Positions 7,593-16,868 are shown, counted from the first letter of the stretch. The stretch is 64,000 nucleotides of DNA from Hirschia maritima DSM 19733 (GCF_000378345.1 NZ_KB899544.1:62001-126000), one strand, 5' to 3'. Notes: generated by a model not told the origin, from the sequence alone. Program-made: numbers and translations.

Positions 7593-9800
7593 GTGAAGCA
7601 TAGGTTTTTTCTAGTGACGGTGAGTGCTTTAGCGCTTGTTGCGTGTTCATCTCAAACCAACTCTGCAGGAGAAAACGCGTCAAGCAATACGCAAGTATCA
7701 GGTGAGCAAAGTGCACATAAAGAAGTGCTGGTTGCTGATGAAGCGCAATTTGAAAAAGCTGTAAAAGACGCGCAGCCAGGCGATGTAATTGTCTTAGCAA
7801 ATGGTGAATGGCGCGATTTTGATGCAGTCTTTAAAGGTGAAGGTACAAAAGAAGCACCTATTACTCTGAAGGCGGAAACTGAAGGAGGGGTAGCCCTCAC
7901 TGGTCAGTCCAGTTTGCGCTTAGGTGGTGAATATCTTGAAGTGTCGGGCCTTGTTTTTCAGGATGGGTTTACGGCACGAAATGAAGTTATCAGTTTTCGT
8001 GTAGATGAAGAAAATTTAGCTCATAATTCTCGTGTGTCTAACACGGTCATCAAAAATTATAGTAATCCTGATCGAACGCAGCGCGATACCTGGGTGGCGA
8101 TGTATGGAAAGAATAATGAGTTCAATCACAATCATCTTGAAGGAAAGTTGAATTCAGGTCCGACGATGATTATCCGTTTGAATACGGAAGAGAGTCAGGA
8201 AAACAACCATTTTGTACACCATAATTATTTTGGTCCGCGCCCAGTGCTTGGGTCAAACGGTGGTGAGACTTTCCGCATTGGAACCAGTCATTATTCGCTG
8301 ACGAACTCTAATTCTCGTGTCGAGCACAATTATTTTGATCGTTGCAGCGGCGAAGTAGAAATTATTTCCAATAAATCTGGTGGCAATACCTACCGCAACA
8401 ACACTTTTTTCTCTTCTCGTGGAACACTTACACTGCGTCACGGAAATGGAACTACAGTCGAAAACAATCTCTTTGATGGTAATGGTGCGCCATTTACGGG
8501 TGGTGTGCGTGTGATTAATGCGCGTCAATCAATCAAGAATAATTATTTCAAAGATCTTACAGGAGAGCGTTTCTCCGGTGGTCTTGTGGTTATGAATGGT
8601 GTGCCTAATTCTCCGATCAATAGGTATCATCAGGTCGATGGTGCTGCGATAGAGGGTAATGTATTCGAAAACATTGTGGCGATTGAGTTGGGGGAGGGGA
8701 GTGATACTGAGCGCTCTGCGGTTCCAATTAATTCGACTTTTAAAAACAACGTCTTACTGAATGAAAAAGAAGCTCCTTTCACATTACATGATGATATGAG
8801 TGGTATTGAATTTTCAGGGAATAAGGCAAACCAAGCTCCTCCCGAGGCGCTATCTTCTGGGTTCGAGGTTTCACCCGGCCTCACTCAGGAGGTGGATGCC
8901 TCGAAGTATGGGGTCGCCAAAGAAGAGACCGGTGTACGCTGGTTTCCGAAAGCTGACGCTGGAGATTTGTTTGATACTGGATCTGATGTTGTTGTCTCGC
9001 CAGGCGAAAATGCGATTTCTGATGCTTTGAAATCAGCGAAAGCTGGGGATCGCTTAATTCTGGAAGCAGGTGACTACAAAGAGTCAAAGATTGTAGACCT
9101 GAAAATTCCGGTGACAATCTCGGCTAAAGATGGCGTTGAAGTGAACCTATCTTTTGAACGTAAAAACATGTTTGTGTTTTCAAAAGATGCAGCTCTCAAG
9201 CTTGAGGGTGTATCTGTTACTGGTAAGCAAGCACCGGATAATGTGGGTAATAGCTTTATTACAACAACGTCCGTTGAAGGCGCACGCAATCATGTCCTTG
9301 TAATAAAAAATTCTAATTTTAAAGACTTTGTGGTGAACCGTAGCTTCTCAATCGTGAGTGCTGCAAAAGGAACATTGTTCAAGAAAATCAAGATTGAAGA
9401 TTCTTCTTTCTCGAACATTTCTGGATCAGTTGTGAAGCTGAATGGCGAAACAGATGATTATGGAATGTACAATGTTGAAACTTTAAAAGTTTCTGGTTCT
9501 AAATTTTCAGATATTCAGGGGCCAGCTCTAAACGTTTATCGTGGTGGTCGTGATGAAAGTACGTTTGGTCCTTTTGTTTGGGTAAAAGATTCAGAGTTCG
9601 TGAATGCCGCATCATCTGGTGGGCCTTCAGTGCTATTCCACGGTGTGCAAGTTTTGAAAATTGAAGGCAATTCAATTGAGAAATCAGAGCCATTTAAATT
9701 TATCATCACAACCGGCAAACCAGCACCCGTCGTTGAGGGGAATTCTCTAAACGGTGATGTCGCTGCAACGGTCCTAACAATAGAGGACTTGCGTAAGTAA
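7593..9800 (+). CDS. PL6 family alginate lyase, lipoprotein
   Basis: A 735-residue polysaccharide lyase of the chondroitinase-B/alginate PL6 family. It starts at GTG 7593 after a GGGAGG ribosome site. The N-terminus is a lipoprotein signal (ALALVAC). An N-terminal parallel beta-helix carries the conserved PL6 block: ISNKSGGNTYRNN with Lys261, then TLRHGNG with Arg282, corresponding to the Lys/Arg catalytic pair. From about residue 455 a second beta-helix-like domain follows (SPGENAISDALKSAKAGDRLIL repeats the opening theme of the first), so it is the two-domain type seen in exolytic or dimeric enzymes such as AlyGC. Stop and next start are adjacent, so it is coupled to the PL17 gene. It would shorten alginate or poly-G/poly-MG oligomers in the periplasm. 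Confidence 0.93.
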   Translation: MKHRFFLVTVSALALVACSSQTNSAGENASSNTQVSGEQSAHKEVLVADEAQFEKAVKDAQPGDVIVLANGEWRDFDAVFKGEGTKEAPITLKAETEGGVALTGQSSLRLGGEYLEVSGLVFQDGFTARNEVISFRVDEENLAHNSRVSNTVIKNYSNPDRTQRDTWVAMYGKNNEFNHNHLEGKLNSGPTMIIRLNTEESQENNHFVHHNYFGPRPVLGSNGGETFRIGTSHYSLTNSNSRVEHNYFDRCSGEVEIISNKSGGNTYRNNTFFSSRGTLTLRHGNGTTVENNLFDGNGAPFTGGVRVINARQSIKNNYFKDLTGERFSGGLVVMNGVPNSPINRYHQVDGAAIEGNVFENIVAIELGEGSDTERSAVPINSTFKNNVLLNEKEAPFTLHDDMSGIEFSGNKANQAPPEALSSGFEVSPGLTQEVDASKYGVAKEETGVRWFPKADAGDLFDTGSDVVVSPGENAISDALKSAKAGDRLILEAGDYKESKIVDLKIPVTISAKDGVEVNLSFERKNMFVFSKDAALKLEGVSVTGKQAPDNVGNSFITTTSVEGARNHVLVIKNSNFKDFVVNRSFSIVSAAKGTLFKKIKIEDSSFSNISGSVVKLNGETDDYGMYNVETLKVSGSKFSDIQGPALNVYRGGRDESTFGPFVWVKDSEFVNAASSGGPSVLFHGVQVLKIEGNSIEKSEPFKFIITTGKPAPVVEGNSLNGDVAATVLTIEDLRK

Positions 9801-11993
9801 ATGTCTCAGTTGCGCATCAATTCACTACTTAAATTCGGTTTGGCTTCCACGGCCATTGGATTAGTGTCTGGTTGTCAGACTTTGGGGGTGGAAAAAACAC
9901 AATCCGAGTCTGTATCAACAGAAGTGTCTAAAATTCAAGTCGCACAAGAATTGTCAAAATTCGATCTGCAAATGCAAGCATTGGAAACTAGCCTTGCAAA
10001 GCGGATGGAAAAGGGTGTGCCAGTGCCTGTGCCTGTCGATGCCGGTGGTGGGGTTGTTCATGAGCAGCATAAGGCAAATGGTAAGACCATTTATGAAGCT
10101 GGTATGTTGTATCAAGCAAATGGTGATGCAAAATACCGTGATTTCGCACGTGACATTCTTCTAGATTATGCGGAACTTTATCCAACACTCGGGCTTCACC
10201 CAGAGCACAAAAAATCGACTGCTGGTCGTTTGTTCTGGCAAGGACTGAACGAAGCTGTTTGGCTTGTTTATGTTATTCAAGGATACGAAACATTTCACGA
10301 TGAGTTGAGTGAAGAAGATCGCTCAAAGATCGAAGAGGGTGTACTGAACCCTATGGCAGATTTCTTATCTGAAGGTTCGCCGCAGACATTCGATCGAATT
10401 CATAATCACGGTACTTGGGCAGCGGCAGCTGTGGGCATGACGGGTTATGTGTTGGACCAGCAAGAACGTGTTGAGAAATCTCTATACGGTTTGAAGCAAG
10501 ATGGTGAAGCCGGCTTCCTAAAGCAGTTGGACCTACTTTTCTCTCCGGATGGATATTATGCTGAAGGCCCTTATTATCAGCGCTATGCGTTGATGCCGTT
10601 TGTATTGTTCTCACAAGCAATTGAGAAAAATGAGCCTGAACGTAAGATCTTTGAATATCGTGACGAAATTGTACTAAAGGCAATCACATCGACCGTTCAA
10701 CAAAGTTATGCTGGACGTTTCTTCCCAATTAATGATGCAATCCGCGAAAAAGGATTGAACACTGTTGAGCTGAAATATGGTTTAGCGATTGCGTATGATC
10801 TTACAAAAGATCCAACCCTATTAGGGGCAGTGCAGCTTCAGAAAGACGTGGTTCCTACGCCTGAAGGCCGCGCTCTACTTGATGATATTGAAGCTGGAAA
10901 AGCGAAGCCATTTAAATTTCAGTCTCAAATGTTCCGTGATGGGGCTTCAGGTGAAGAAGGTGCATTGCTTGTTCTTCGCTCTGGCGAACGCATAGACGAT
11001 GCCGCGGCAGTAATGAAAGCGACGACCCAAGGGTTGGGCCATGGTCACTTTGATAAACTGGGCATGCTCTATTACGACAATGGATATGAAGTCGTAGCTG
11101 ATTATGGTGCGGTACGTTTCCACAACATTGTCTCTAAGTTTGGTGGGCGCTACCTTCCAGAGAACAACTCTTGGGCAAAAGCCTCTATCGCGCACAATAC
11201 GCTCGTTGTGGATGAAGAAAATCACTATGGCGGTGATTGGAGGCATTCTCAAAAATTCAGTCCTGAGGTGCTTTTCTTTGGAAAAATCAATGGCGCTCAA
11301 GTAACTGCTGCTGAAGTTGACACAGCTTATGAAGGCGTGAACCTACAGCGTGTGTTTGTGATGGTGCCGCGCGGGGAAGGTGAACAGCCTTACTTTATTG
11401 ATATCATGCGCGGCATGAGTGAAGAGGGGCACCAATATGACCTGCCTGTTCACTACAAAGGTGATTTGATTGAGACTTCTTTCGCCGTTTCGTTTGAAAC
11501 GGAAAGCATATCGGCGCTTGGTGGCGCAAATGGATATCAACACCTATGGCAATCAGGTGCTTCTGAAGAACTCAGCGGAATGCAAGACGTATCGCTACGT
11601 TTGGGGGATTCATTTCAGACACTGACATTTGCATCTGATGCTCCTTTTCAGGCTGTTTTCACAGAGCTTGGAGCAAATGACCCAGACAATAATTTGCGTC
11701 CTGATCAAGGCATGGTTTTGCGAACTGCCTCTGATAGTGTGAGTTTTGTCTCTGTATATGAACGCAATGGATATTATGATTTTGATGATGAAGTTGCTGA
11801 GTTCGAGGGCTCTTCAATTGAATCGATCGAAATTTCAAATATCGACGATGCGGCTGTATTCAAAATTTCGACCGAGAGCTGCGAGACTATTACAGTATTG
11901 ATTGCAGACGATACTTCGGCAGAAGCAAATCACAAAATTACTTTGTCCGACCAAGAGATCGAATGGAACGGAGCTGTTCATGTGCTGCGTTAA
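9801..11993 (+). CDS. PL17 family oligoalginate lyase, lipoprotein
   Basis: A 730-residue exo-type oligoalginate lyase that should release unsaturated uronate monomers, which turn into DEH. ATG directly follows the PL6 stop codon. A lipoprotein signal ends LVSGC. An alpha/alpha-toroid N-terminal domain (about 80-370) contains HNHGTWAAAAVG with Asn202-His203 and GYYAEGPYYQRY with Tyr258/259, matching the catalytic residues of Alg17c. The C-terminal heparinase II/III-like beta-sheet domain contains GLGHGHFDKLGM, VADYGAVRF and HNTLVVDEENHYGG. Lipid anchoring suggests that the last depolymerisation step happens in the periplasm, with monomer then taken up by the MFS protein encoded next. Confidence 0.94.
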   Translation: MSQLRINSLLKFGLASTAIGLVSGCQTLGVEKTQSESVSTEVSKIQVAQELSKFDLQMQALETSLAKRMEKGVPVPVPVDAGGGVVHEQHKANGKTIYEAGMLYQANGDAKYRDFARDILLDYAELYPTLGLHPEHKKSTAGRLFWQGLNEAVWLVYVIQGYETFHDELSEEDRSKIEEGVLNPMADFLSEGSPQTFDRIHNHGTWAAAAVGMTGYVLDQQERVEKSLYGLKQDGEAGFLKQLDLLFSPDGYYAEGPYYQRYALMPFVLFSQAIEKNEPERKIFEYRDEIVLKAITSTVQQSYAGRFFPINDAIREKGLNTVELKYGLAIAYDLTKDPTLLGAVQLQKDVVPTPEGRALLDDIEAGKAKPFKFQSQMFRDGASGEEGALLVLRSGERIDDAAAVMKATTQGLGHGHFDKLGMLYYDNGYEVVADYGAVRFHNIVSKFGGRYLPENNSWAKASIAHNTLVVDEENHYGGDWRHSQKFSPEVLFFGKINGAQVTAAEVDTAYEGVNLQRVFVMVPRGEGEQPYFIDIMRGMSEEGHQYDLPVHYKGDLIETSFAVSFETESISALGGANGYQHLWQSGASEELSGMQDVSLRLGDSFQTLTFASDAPFQAVFTELGANDPDNNLRPDQGMVLRTASDSVSFVSVYERNGYYDFDDEVAEFEGSSIESIEISNIDDAAVFKISTESCETITVLIADDTSAEANHKITLSDQEIEWNGAVHVLR

Positions 11994-12038
11994 GTCCATC
12001 AATAACAATAATTATATAGAGGAGGCGGAGGCTGCATC

Positions 12039-13562
12039 ATGAAAATCTCCGGATTAAGATGGTGGGTTGTTGGGCTCGTCGCATTGGCGACAGTGATCAA
12101 CTATATCGACCGACAAACCATCAACGTTTTATGGCCGAACATCTCGAAAGAGATGTACCCAGATGTGTTGAATGCTCAGGAATTCGGTGTTCGCTTCCCA
12201 GATGCTCACGCTGACATCTATTCAACTGATTTAGCCGTTGTGGAGCAGATCAGTGATGCTGAGAAGAAGGCAGAAGCTTTGGATGCACTACCGCGTGTAG
12301 ATCTTCAAGCATTACAAGCTAGCCATCCTGCGATTTATCAGGAAATTCAGTCTGAAAAACACTATGAGAACGAAAACGCTGCACCAGATGTGCGTAAGCA
12401 GGCTCTAGCGACTATCTCAGTAATATTCATGTTTGCCTACGCTTTTGGTCAGGCGATATTCGGTAAGATATTCGATTGGGTAGGAACGCGTATCGGTTTT
12501 GCACTTTCTATTGGTGTATGGTCGATAGCAACAGCTGCTCACGCGCTTGCAAACACAGTAATGGGCTTTGGAATTTTCCGTACTATTCTTGGTGTAGCTG
12601 AAGCTGGAAACTGGCCGGGCGCAACTAAAGCCAATGCAGAATGGTTCCCGACAAAAGAACGCGCGCTTGCGCAAGGTATTTTTAACTCAGGTGCCGCAAT
12701 CGGTGGTTTGATTTCTATACCATTGATCGGTTTCCTTGCTGTGTATATGAGCTGGCAAGCTATCTTCATTCTAGTTGGTTTAATCGGTCTCTTATGGTTA
12801 TTGCCATGGTGGTTTATTGTGAAAGCACCACCTGAATCACATGACTGGCTGACTGATAGTGAGCGTGAATACATTCTAACTGGCCAGAAAAACCAGGACG
12901 TTGATCAGGATGGTGATCGTGATGAAGGCTACAATCCTGGAACAGGTGAAATGCTTTCTAAGAAACAAAGTTGGGGTGTGATAATTGCCTCAGCAGCGAT
13001 CGACCCAATCTGGTGGTTGTTCATTGTATGGATCCCGACATACCTATCCGAGGTCTATAACATGGATGTGAAGGGTATCGCGATCTATGGTTGGGTACCT
13101 TATGCAGGTGCTATGGTCGGTGCTTGGTTTGGTGGGTTGCTCGCTCAAAACCGCTTGAAAGCTGGTTGGTCGGTGAATGCTGCACGTAAGCTTACAATTA
13201 CAATTGGGTGTCTAGTGATGTTGCCAGCACTATTGGCTATGGCAAACCCAGGTAGCCCGACTGTTGCTGTGATGATCATGGCAGCCATCCTATTCGGTTT
13301 CCAAACCGCAATCGGTAATGTTCAAACATTGGCAAGTGACTTCTTCGGCGGGAAATCTGTTGGAACTCTTGCTGGGTTTGCCGGCATGGCGGCGAAACTA
13401 GCTGCAGCAGGACTAACGTTCTGGATCCCGCAACTAACATCTGGTGAGAACTATACTCCAGTATTCGTGATTGGTGCTGCATTGGCTTTGACCGCACTGG
13501 CAGCTGTTTGGCTTCTGTGTGGTCGGATTGAACCAATCAGACCTAACGCAAAATCTTCGTAA
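12039..13562 (+). CDS. MFS transporter, probable DEH/hexuronate permease, with enlarged TM1-TM2 loop
   Basis: A 507-residue inner-membrane carrier of the major facilitator family. It starts after a strong GAGGAGG site. TM1 contains VINYIDRQTINVLWP, close to the ExuT/anion-cation symporter group; the TM2-TM3 loop has IFDWVGTRIG and TM4 has the typical GVAEAGNWPGATKANAEWFP. The pathway position between PL17 and a DEH reductase makes DEH or another unsaturated uronate the likely substrate. Odd feature: the loop between TM1 and TM2 (about residues 40-118) is some 60-70 residues longer than usual, is highly charged and would lie in the periplasm. The central cytoplasmic loop has a DQDGDRDEG acidic stretch. 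Confidence 0.88.
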   Translation: MKISGLRWWVVGLVALATVINYIDRQTINVLWPNISKEMYPDVLNAQEFGVRFPDAHADIYSTDLAVVEQISDAEKKAEALDALPRVDLQALQASHPAIYQEIQSEKHYENENAAPDVRKQALATISVIFMFAYAFGQAIFGKIFDWVGTRIGFALSIGVWSIATAAHALANTVMGFGIFRTILGVAEAGNWPGATKANAEWFPTKERALAQGIFNSGAAIGGLISIPLIGFLAVYMSWQAIFILVGLIGLLWLLPWWFIVKAPPESHDWLTDSEREYILTGQKNQDVDQDGDRDEGYNPGTGEMLSKKQSWGVIIASAAIDPIWWLFIVWIPTYLSEVYNMDVKGIAIYGWVPYAGAMVGAWFGGLLAQNRLKAGWSVNAARKLTITIGCLVMLPALLAMANPGSPTVAVMIMAAILFGFQTAIGNVQTLASDFFGGKSVGTLAGFAGMAAKLAAAGLTFWIPQLTSGENYTPVFVIGAALALTALAAVWLLCGRIEPIRPNAKSS

Positions 13563-13598
13563 TTCATTATTTAAATTAGAAACTAAAGGACTCCCCAA

Positions 13599-14351
13599 AT
13601 GAGACTCCAAAACAAAGTAGCAATCGTATCAGGTGGTGCACGTGACATTGGTCGTAGCATCTCAGTAAAGCTTGCAAAAGAAGGTGCTAAAGTCGTTGTA
13701 AACTATTACGACAGCATTGAAGATGGAAACACTACTATGGACGCTATTAAAGCTGTCGGTGGTGAAGCTATCCTTGTTCAAGGTGACATGACTAAAAAAA
13801 CAGATGTGGACAAAGTTGTTGCTGAAACTCAAGCTGCTTTTGGTAAAGAGATTCACGTTCTTGCAAACGTAGTGGGCGGTATTGTTGCTCGTAAAATGCT
13901 TGCTGAAATGGACGAAGACTTCCTAAACTTGGTAATGCGTTTGAACGTGAACTCTACATTCTTGATGTCTCAAGCTGTTGTTCCACACATGCCTAAAGGC
14001 GGTTCTATTGTGAACTTTGCTTCTCAAGCTGCACGTGATGGCGGCGGCGGCGGGTCATGGGCATATGCTGCATCTAAAGGTGCGGTTATGACTTTCACTC
14101 GCTCATTGGCTAAAGAACTTGGACCAAAAGGTATCCGTGTTAACGCACTAAACCCAGGTCTTATCAACACAGCGTTCCACGACACTTTCTCTAAAGACGA
14201 AGTACGTGCGAAAATTGCTGGCATGACTGCACTTGGCCGTGAAGGTCACCCAGATGAAGTTGCTGATGTTGTTGCTTATCTTGCATCCGATGAGGCTTCG
14301 TTCCTCAACGGTGTAAACCTAGATGTGAATGGTGGTTTGGCTTTCTCGTAA
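13599..14351 (+). CDS. SDR family oxidoreductase, probable DEH reductase
   Basis: A 250-residue short-chain dehydrogenase. The cofactor motif is SGGARDIGRS near the N-terminus (Asp where many have Gly), with an NVVGG strand and a YAASKGA active site (Tyr-x3-Lys) preceded by the conserved Ser in NFASQAA. The C-terminal LNGVNLDVNGG is usual for classical SDRs. Placed between the uronate transporter and KDG kinase, it fits reduction of DEH to 2-keto-3-deoxy-D-gluconate with NAD(P)H, as A1-R of Sphingomonas does. The spacing from the transporter stop is 36 bases with AAAGGA as ribosome site. Codons are strikingly uniform (gct, aaa, ggt), suggesting high expression. A terminator follows it. Confidence 0.82.
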   Translation: MRLQNKVAIVSGGARDIGRSISVKLAKEGAKVVVNYYDSIEDGNTTMDAIKAVGGEAILVQGDMTKKTDVDKVVAETQAAFGKEIHVLANVVGGIVARKMLAEMDEDFLNLVMRLNVNSTFLMSQAVVPHMPKGGSIVNFASQAARDGGGGGSWAYAASKGAVMTFTRSLAKELGPKGIRVNALNPGLINTAFHDTFSKDEVRAKIAGMTALGREGHPDEVADVVAYLASDEASFLNGVNLDVNGGLAFS

Positions 14352-14381
14352 TAGCCGTCCCGGGCTACCAGTCCTAAACTT

Positions 14382-14420
14382 CATGACCCGCCTTTTCAGC
14401 GGGGCGGGTCATGTTTTTTT
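14382..14420 (+). terminator. Rho-independent terminator after the SDR gene
   Basis: CATGACCCGCC (14382-14392) and GGCGGGTCATG (14403-14413) form an 11-bp GC-rich stem with a 10-base loop, followed directly by seven T. It closes the PL6-PL17-MFS-SDR operon, or attenuates readthrough into kdgK. Confidence 0.9.
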
Positions 14421-14459
14421 ATTTGTGAACTTTCTTAGCGAAGTAGAAAGAATAGAAGA

Positions 14460-15479
14460 ATGAGTAAAGTAGTTGTTTCGCTTGGTGAGTTGATGATGAG
14501 GCTCAAGCCGGTCGATAAACTTCGTTTGCGTCAGGCGCAATCGTTTGAAGTTTGTCATGGCGGTGGTGAAGCTAATGTCGCTGTATCACTTGCGTGTATG
14601 GGCATTGATTCCCGCTTTGTATCTGCTCTTCCTCCAACAGAATTGGGTGAGCAAGCGACGATTTTCCTTCGTGGTTATGGCGTAGATGTTTCGCAAATAT
14701 CTCGTATAGAAGGACGCATGGGGCTATACTTCATGGAGGCCGGTGCAGATTATCGATCTGGCTGCGTTGTATATGACCGTGACAATAGTTCTTTCACGAA
14801 TCTAGAAGCTAGTTCAATCGATTGGGATGCAGCGTTTAAAGATGCAGGCTGGTTTCACATCAGCGGTATTACACCTGCAATAAGCATTGAGACACGTGAT
14901 CTGGCTGTTCAATCAGTAAAAGAGGCCAAAGCACGTGGGGTACATATTTCAGTCGATCTAAATCACCGCGAACGCTTGTGGCAATACGGTCAAAGTGCAG
15001 ATCAAGTGATGCCAGAGATTGTCGAGATGGCGGACACACTGATTGCAGGGCGAGGCGATTGTCGAGCGTGTTTAGGTTTTTCTCCTGAAGGAGATGGTAG
15101 CGAAGATGGCTGGTATGAAGAATTATCAGCAGAAGCGATGCGTCGCTATCCAAACCTTGAACGTGTCGCAGTGACGATTCGCAATTCAACTTCAGCGGAA
15201 CGCCATCATTGGAAAGCGCATATGCGCACGGCAACAGAATCCATTTTTTCTCGTGCGTATGACATGCAAAATGTAATTGATCGTGTGGGTACTGGTGACG
15301 CTTTCTCGGCCGGTTTTATCTACGGCTGCTTTACTGGCCGTTCTTCAGAAGACACATTAAATTTTGCTGCTGCGGCTAATTGTTTGAAACACACAATTAT
15401 TGGCGATGCTAATCTTGTGTCTGCTGCTGAAATTGATGAGTTAGCTAATTCCACGACATTGGGTAGATTGCGCCGTTAA
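14460..15479 (+). CDS. kdgK: 2-keto-3-deoxygluconate kinase (PfkB family)
   Basis: A 339-residue cytoplasmic sugar kinase. The N-terminus SLGELMMRLKP, the GGGEANVAVSLACMG substrate/Gly-rich segment, DLNHRERLW in the middle and GTGDAFSAGFIYG with the catalytic Asp are all characteristic of KDG kinases in the ribokinase/PfkB family. It would phosphorylate KDG to KDPG, which an Entner-Doudoroff aldolase (not in this window) splits. The gene follows the terminator at 14382-14420, so it may have its own weak promoter or depend on readthrough. Confidence 0.87.
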   Translation: MSKVVVSLGELMMRLKPVDKLRLRQAQSFEVCHGGGEANVAVSLACMGIDSRFVSALPPTELGEQATIFLRGYGVDVSQISRIEGRMGLYFMEAGADYRSGCVVYDRDNSSFTNLEASSIDWDAAFKDAGWFHISGITPAISIETRDLAVQSVKEAKARGVHISVDLNHRERLWQYGQSADQVMPEIVEMADTLIAGRGDCRACLGFSPEGDGSEDGWYEELSAEAMRRYPNLERVAVTIRNSTSAERHHWKAHMRTATESIFSRAYDMQNVIDRVGTGDAFSAGFIYGCFTGRSSEDTLNFAAAANCLKHTIIGDANLVSAAEIDELANSTTLGRLRR

Positions 15480-15503
15480 GGCTGACGAATTTACAAATTC
15501 CTC

Positions 15504-15519
15504 AAATGGTATATCATTT
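15504..15519. promoter_or_regulatory. Palindromic UxuR-like operator before the DUF1838-like gene
   Basis: AAATGGTATATCATTT is a near-perfect dyad and keeps the TGGTATA-Y-CA core of the UxuR/ExuR site ATTGGTATACCAAT. It lies 30 bp before the ribosome site of the next gene. A smaller dyad, GAATTT-AC-AAATTC, lies at 15487-15500. Confidence 0.45.
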
Positions 15520-15548
15520 ATGGGTGTGCTATTTGGAGGAGTTTGATC

Positions 15549-16412
15549 GTGAAGCTATTTATTGGCCTGGTTGCGCCGCTTGTTGTGATGGGATGTATGA
15601 ATTCATCTGCGTCAGAGCCAACCAAAACTGAAATTGAATCTGTTCATCAGGGGGCTGAAAAGGCGTCTTATAAAGCTGCGCCTGAAGCTTTGAAAACATG
15701 GGTTGATGGCCGTGCTGGAACTGGCGAACCTGTTCACTGGATTGCAGAAGGTGGGGTTTATGAATACCCATCTGGTAAAAAACTGTTTGGTATGATTGGT
15801 TTTGATAGTTCAACGGTTATCTGGCCAGATGAAGAAGATGGAGAAATTATTCATCTTACACGTAAGACATTCGCTTACACCGATCCAGAAACAGGAAAAG
15901 TACTTACTGAGTACAATGGTAATAAAGTTGAGCCGATTGCTTATCCATATCAGATGATAACTTATCGCTTAGAAGATAATCGTATTTTCGGTGACGTAGA
16001 GCAGGGGGTAGGCGACCGTGTTCAGAAAATTGATGCGGGGGAAGGGATTCCATACGAAAAATTGGGCGATACATACATCTATAATGCTGCTGTTTTCTTG
16101 GACTTCCCGCTTCCAAATGGCTCACAATATGAAGCTTGGGAAAATTATGATTTCTTCTTTCATCCTGAAGGAAGTGTAGAAGAACCTCACCAGATGGCGT
16201 GGCAACGCTATGGGAAACTTCCCAAATGGGCAGGAGCTGGTCCAGGGATTATTCGGTTATTGTCTTGGCGTGTGGAAAATCACGATCAATTTCCAGAAGA
16301 AATTCTAGAATGGGCTAAGGAATCTAAGCCGCAATGGTTAGCGCCTCCAAAAGATGTAGAAGAAGTTCGTGCTCTACAAAAAGGAGAAGGCGGTCCTGGT
16401 TGGAGCGACTAG
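15549..16412 (+). CDS. Putative lipoprotein, DUF1838-like
   Basis: A 287-residue exported protein of unknown function. GTG 15549 is preferred: GGAGGA at 15535-15540 lies 8 bases before it, whereas TTG 15543 would be only 2 bases away. The signal peptide ends VVMGC, a lipobox. The body is rich in aromatic and acidic residues; features include YEYPSGKKLFGMIGFD, EAWENYDFFFHPEG and WQRYGKLPKWAGAGPG, which resemble the DUF1838 family, recognised from memory. A UxuR-like box precedes it and kdgK lies 69 bases upstream, so it probably belongs to the alginate regulon. A bidirectional terminator follows. A sugar-binding or periplasmic accessory role is possible but unsupported. Confidence 0.75.
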   Translation: MKLFIGLVAPLVVMGCMNSSASEPTKTEIESVHQGAEKASYKAAPEALKTWVDGRAGTGEPVHWIAEGGVYEYPSGKKLFGMIGFDSSTVIWPDEEDGEIIHLTRKTFAYTDPETGKVLTEYNGNKVEPIAYPYQMITYRLEDNRIFGDVEQGVGDRVQKIDAGEGIPYEKLGDTYIYNAAVFLDFPLPNGSQYEAWENYDFFFHPEGSVEEPHQMAWQRYGKLPKWAGAGPGIIRLLSWRVENHDQFPEEILEWAKESKPQWLAPPKDVEEVRALQKGEGGPGWSD

Positions 16413-16432
16413 TACTTTGATAAATTGAAAAG

Positions 16433-16471
16433 AAAAGCCTCCGCTCTAAAATGAAGTGCGGAGGCTTTTTT
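16433..16471. terminator. Bidirectional Rho-independent terminator
   Basis: AAAAGCCTCCGC (16433-16444) pairs with GCGGAGGCTTTT (16458-16469), with A-run on one side and T-run on the other. It serves both the lipoprotein gene and the convergent VOC gene. Confidence 0.92.
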
Positions 16472-16479
16472 ATACTTTT

Positions 16480-16857
16480 TTATCCACGGTGCATGGCGCA
16501 AATTTTATTCCCTGCTGGGTCGCGTAGGTAGGCAAGGTACAAACGCAGACCACCGCCTTCGCGCCAACCAGGTGGGTCTTCGATCATCGTGCCACCTGCT
16601 TCTGCACCAGCTTTGTGCCAAGCATCTGCTTCTTCTGGGTTGGCTGCTGTAAAGCCTAGTGTCATGCCATTGCCTGGCGTTGCAGGTTGGCCGTCAATAG
16701 GCGGCGTGACCAAAAAGATGTTTCCAGCATGCATGTATACAATGCGACCTTTAGGGTCGATTACACCCGGTTTTCCTCCCAGAGCAGCAAAAAGTGCGTC
16801 ATAGAAAACTTTTGATTTTTCGATGTCATTTGCACCGACCATCATGTGGCTGAACAT
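16480..16857 (-). CDS. VOC (glyoxalase/bleomycin resistance-like) family protein
   Basis: A 125-residue cytoplasmic protein with the vicinal-oxygen-chelate fold. The N-terminus MFSHMMVGANDIEKSKVFYDALFAALG and the C-terminal YLAYLRDPAGNKICAMH are typical of single-domain VOC proteins, with His4 and the Glu/His positions of the second half as candidate metal ligands. The substrate cannot be inferred. It is transcribed towards the bidirectional terminator and lies just after an alcohol dehydrogenase fragment. Confidence 0.85.
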   Translation of the reverse strand: MFSHMMVGANDIEKSKVFYDALFAALGGKPGVIDPKGRIVYMHAGNIFLVTPPIDGQPATPGNGMTLGFTAANPEEADAWHKAGAEAGGTMIEDPPGWREGGGLRLYLAYLRDPAGNKICAMHRG

Positions 16858-16868
16858 TCAATTTTTCC

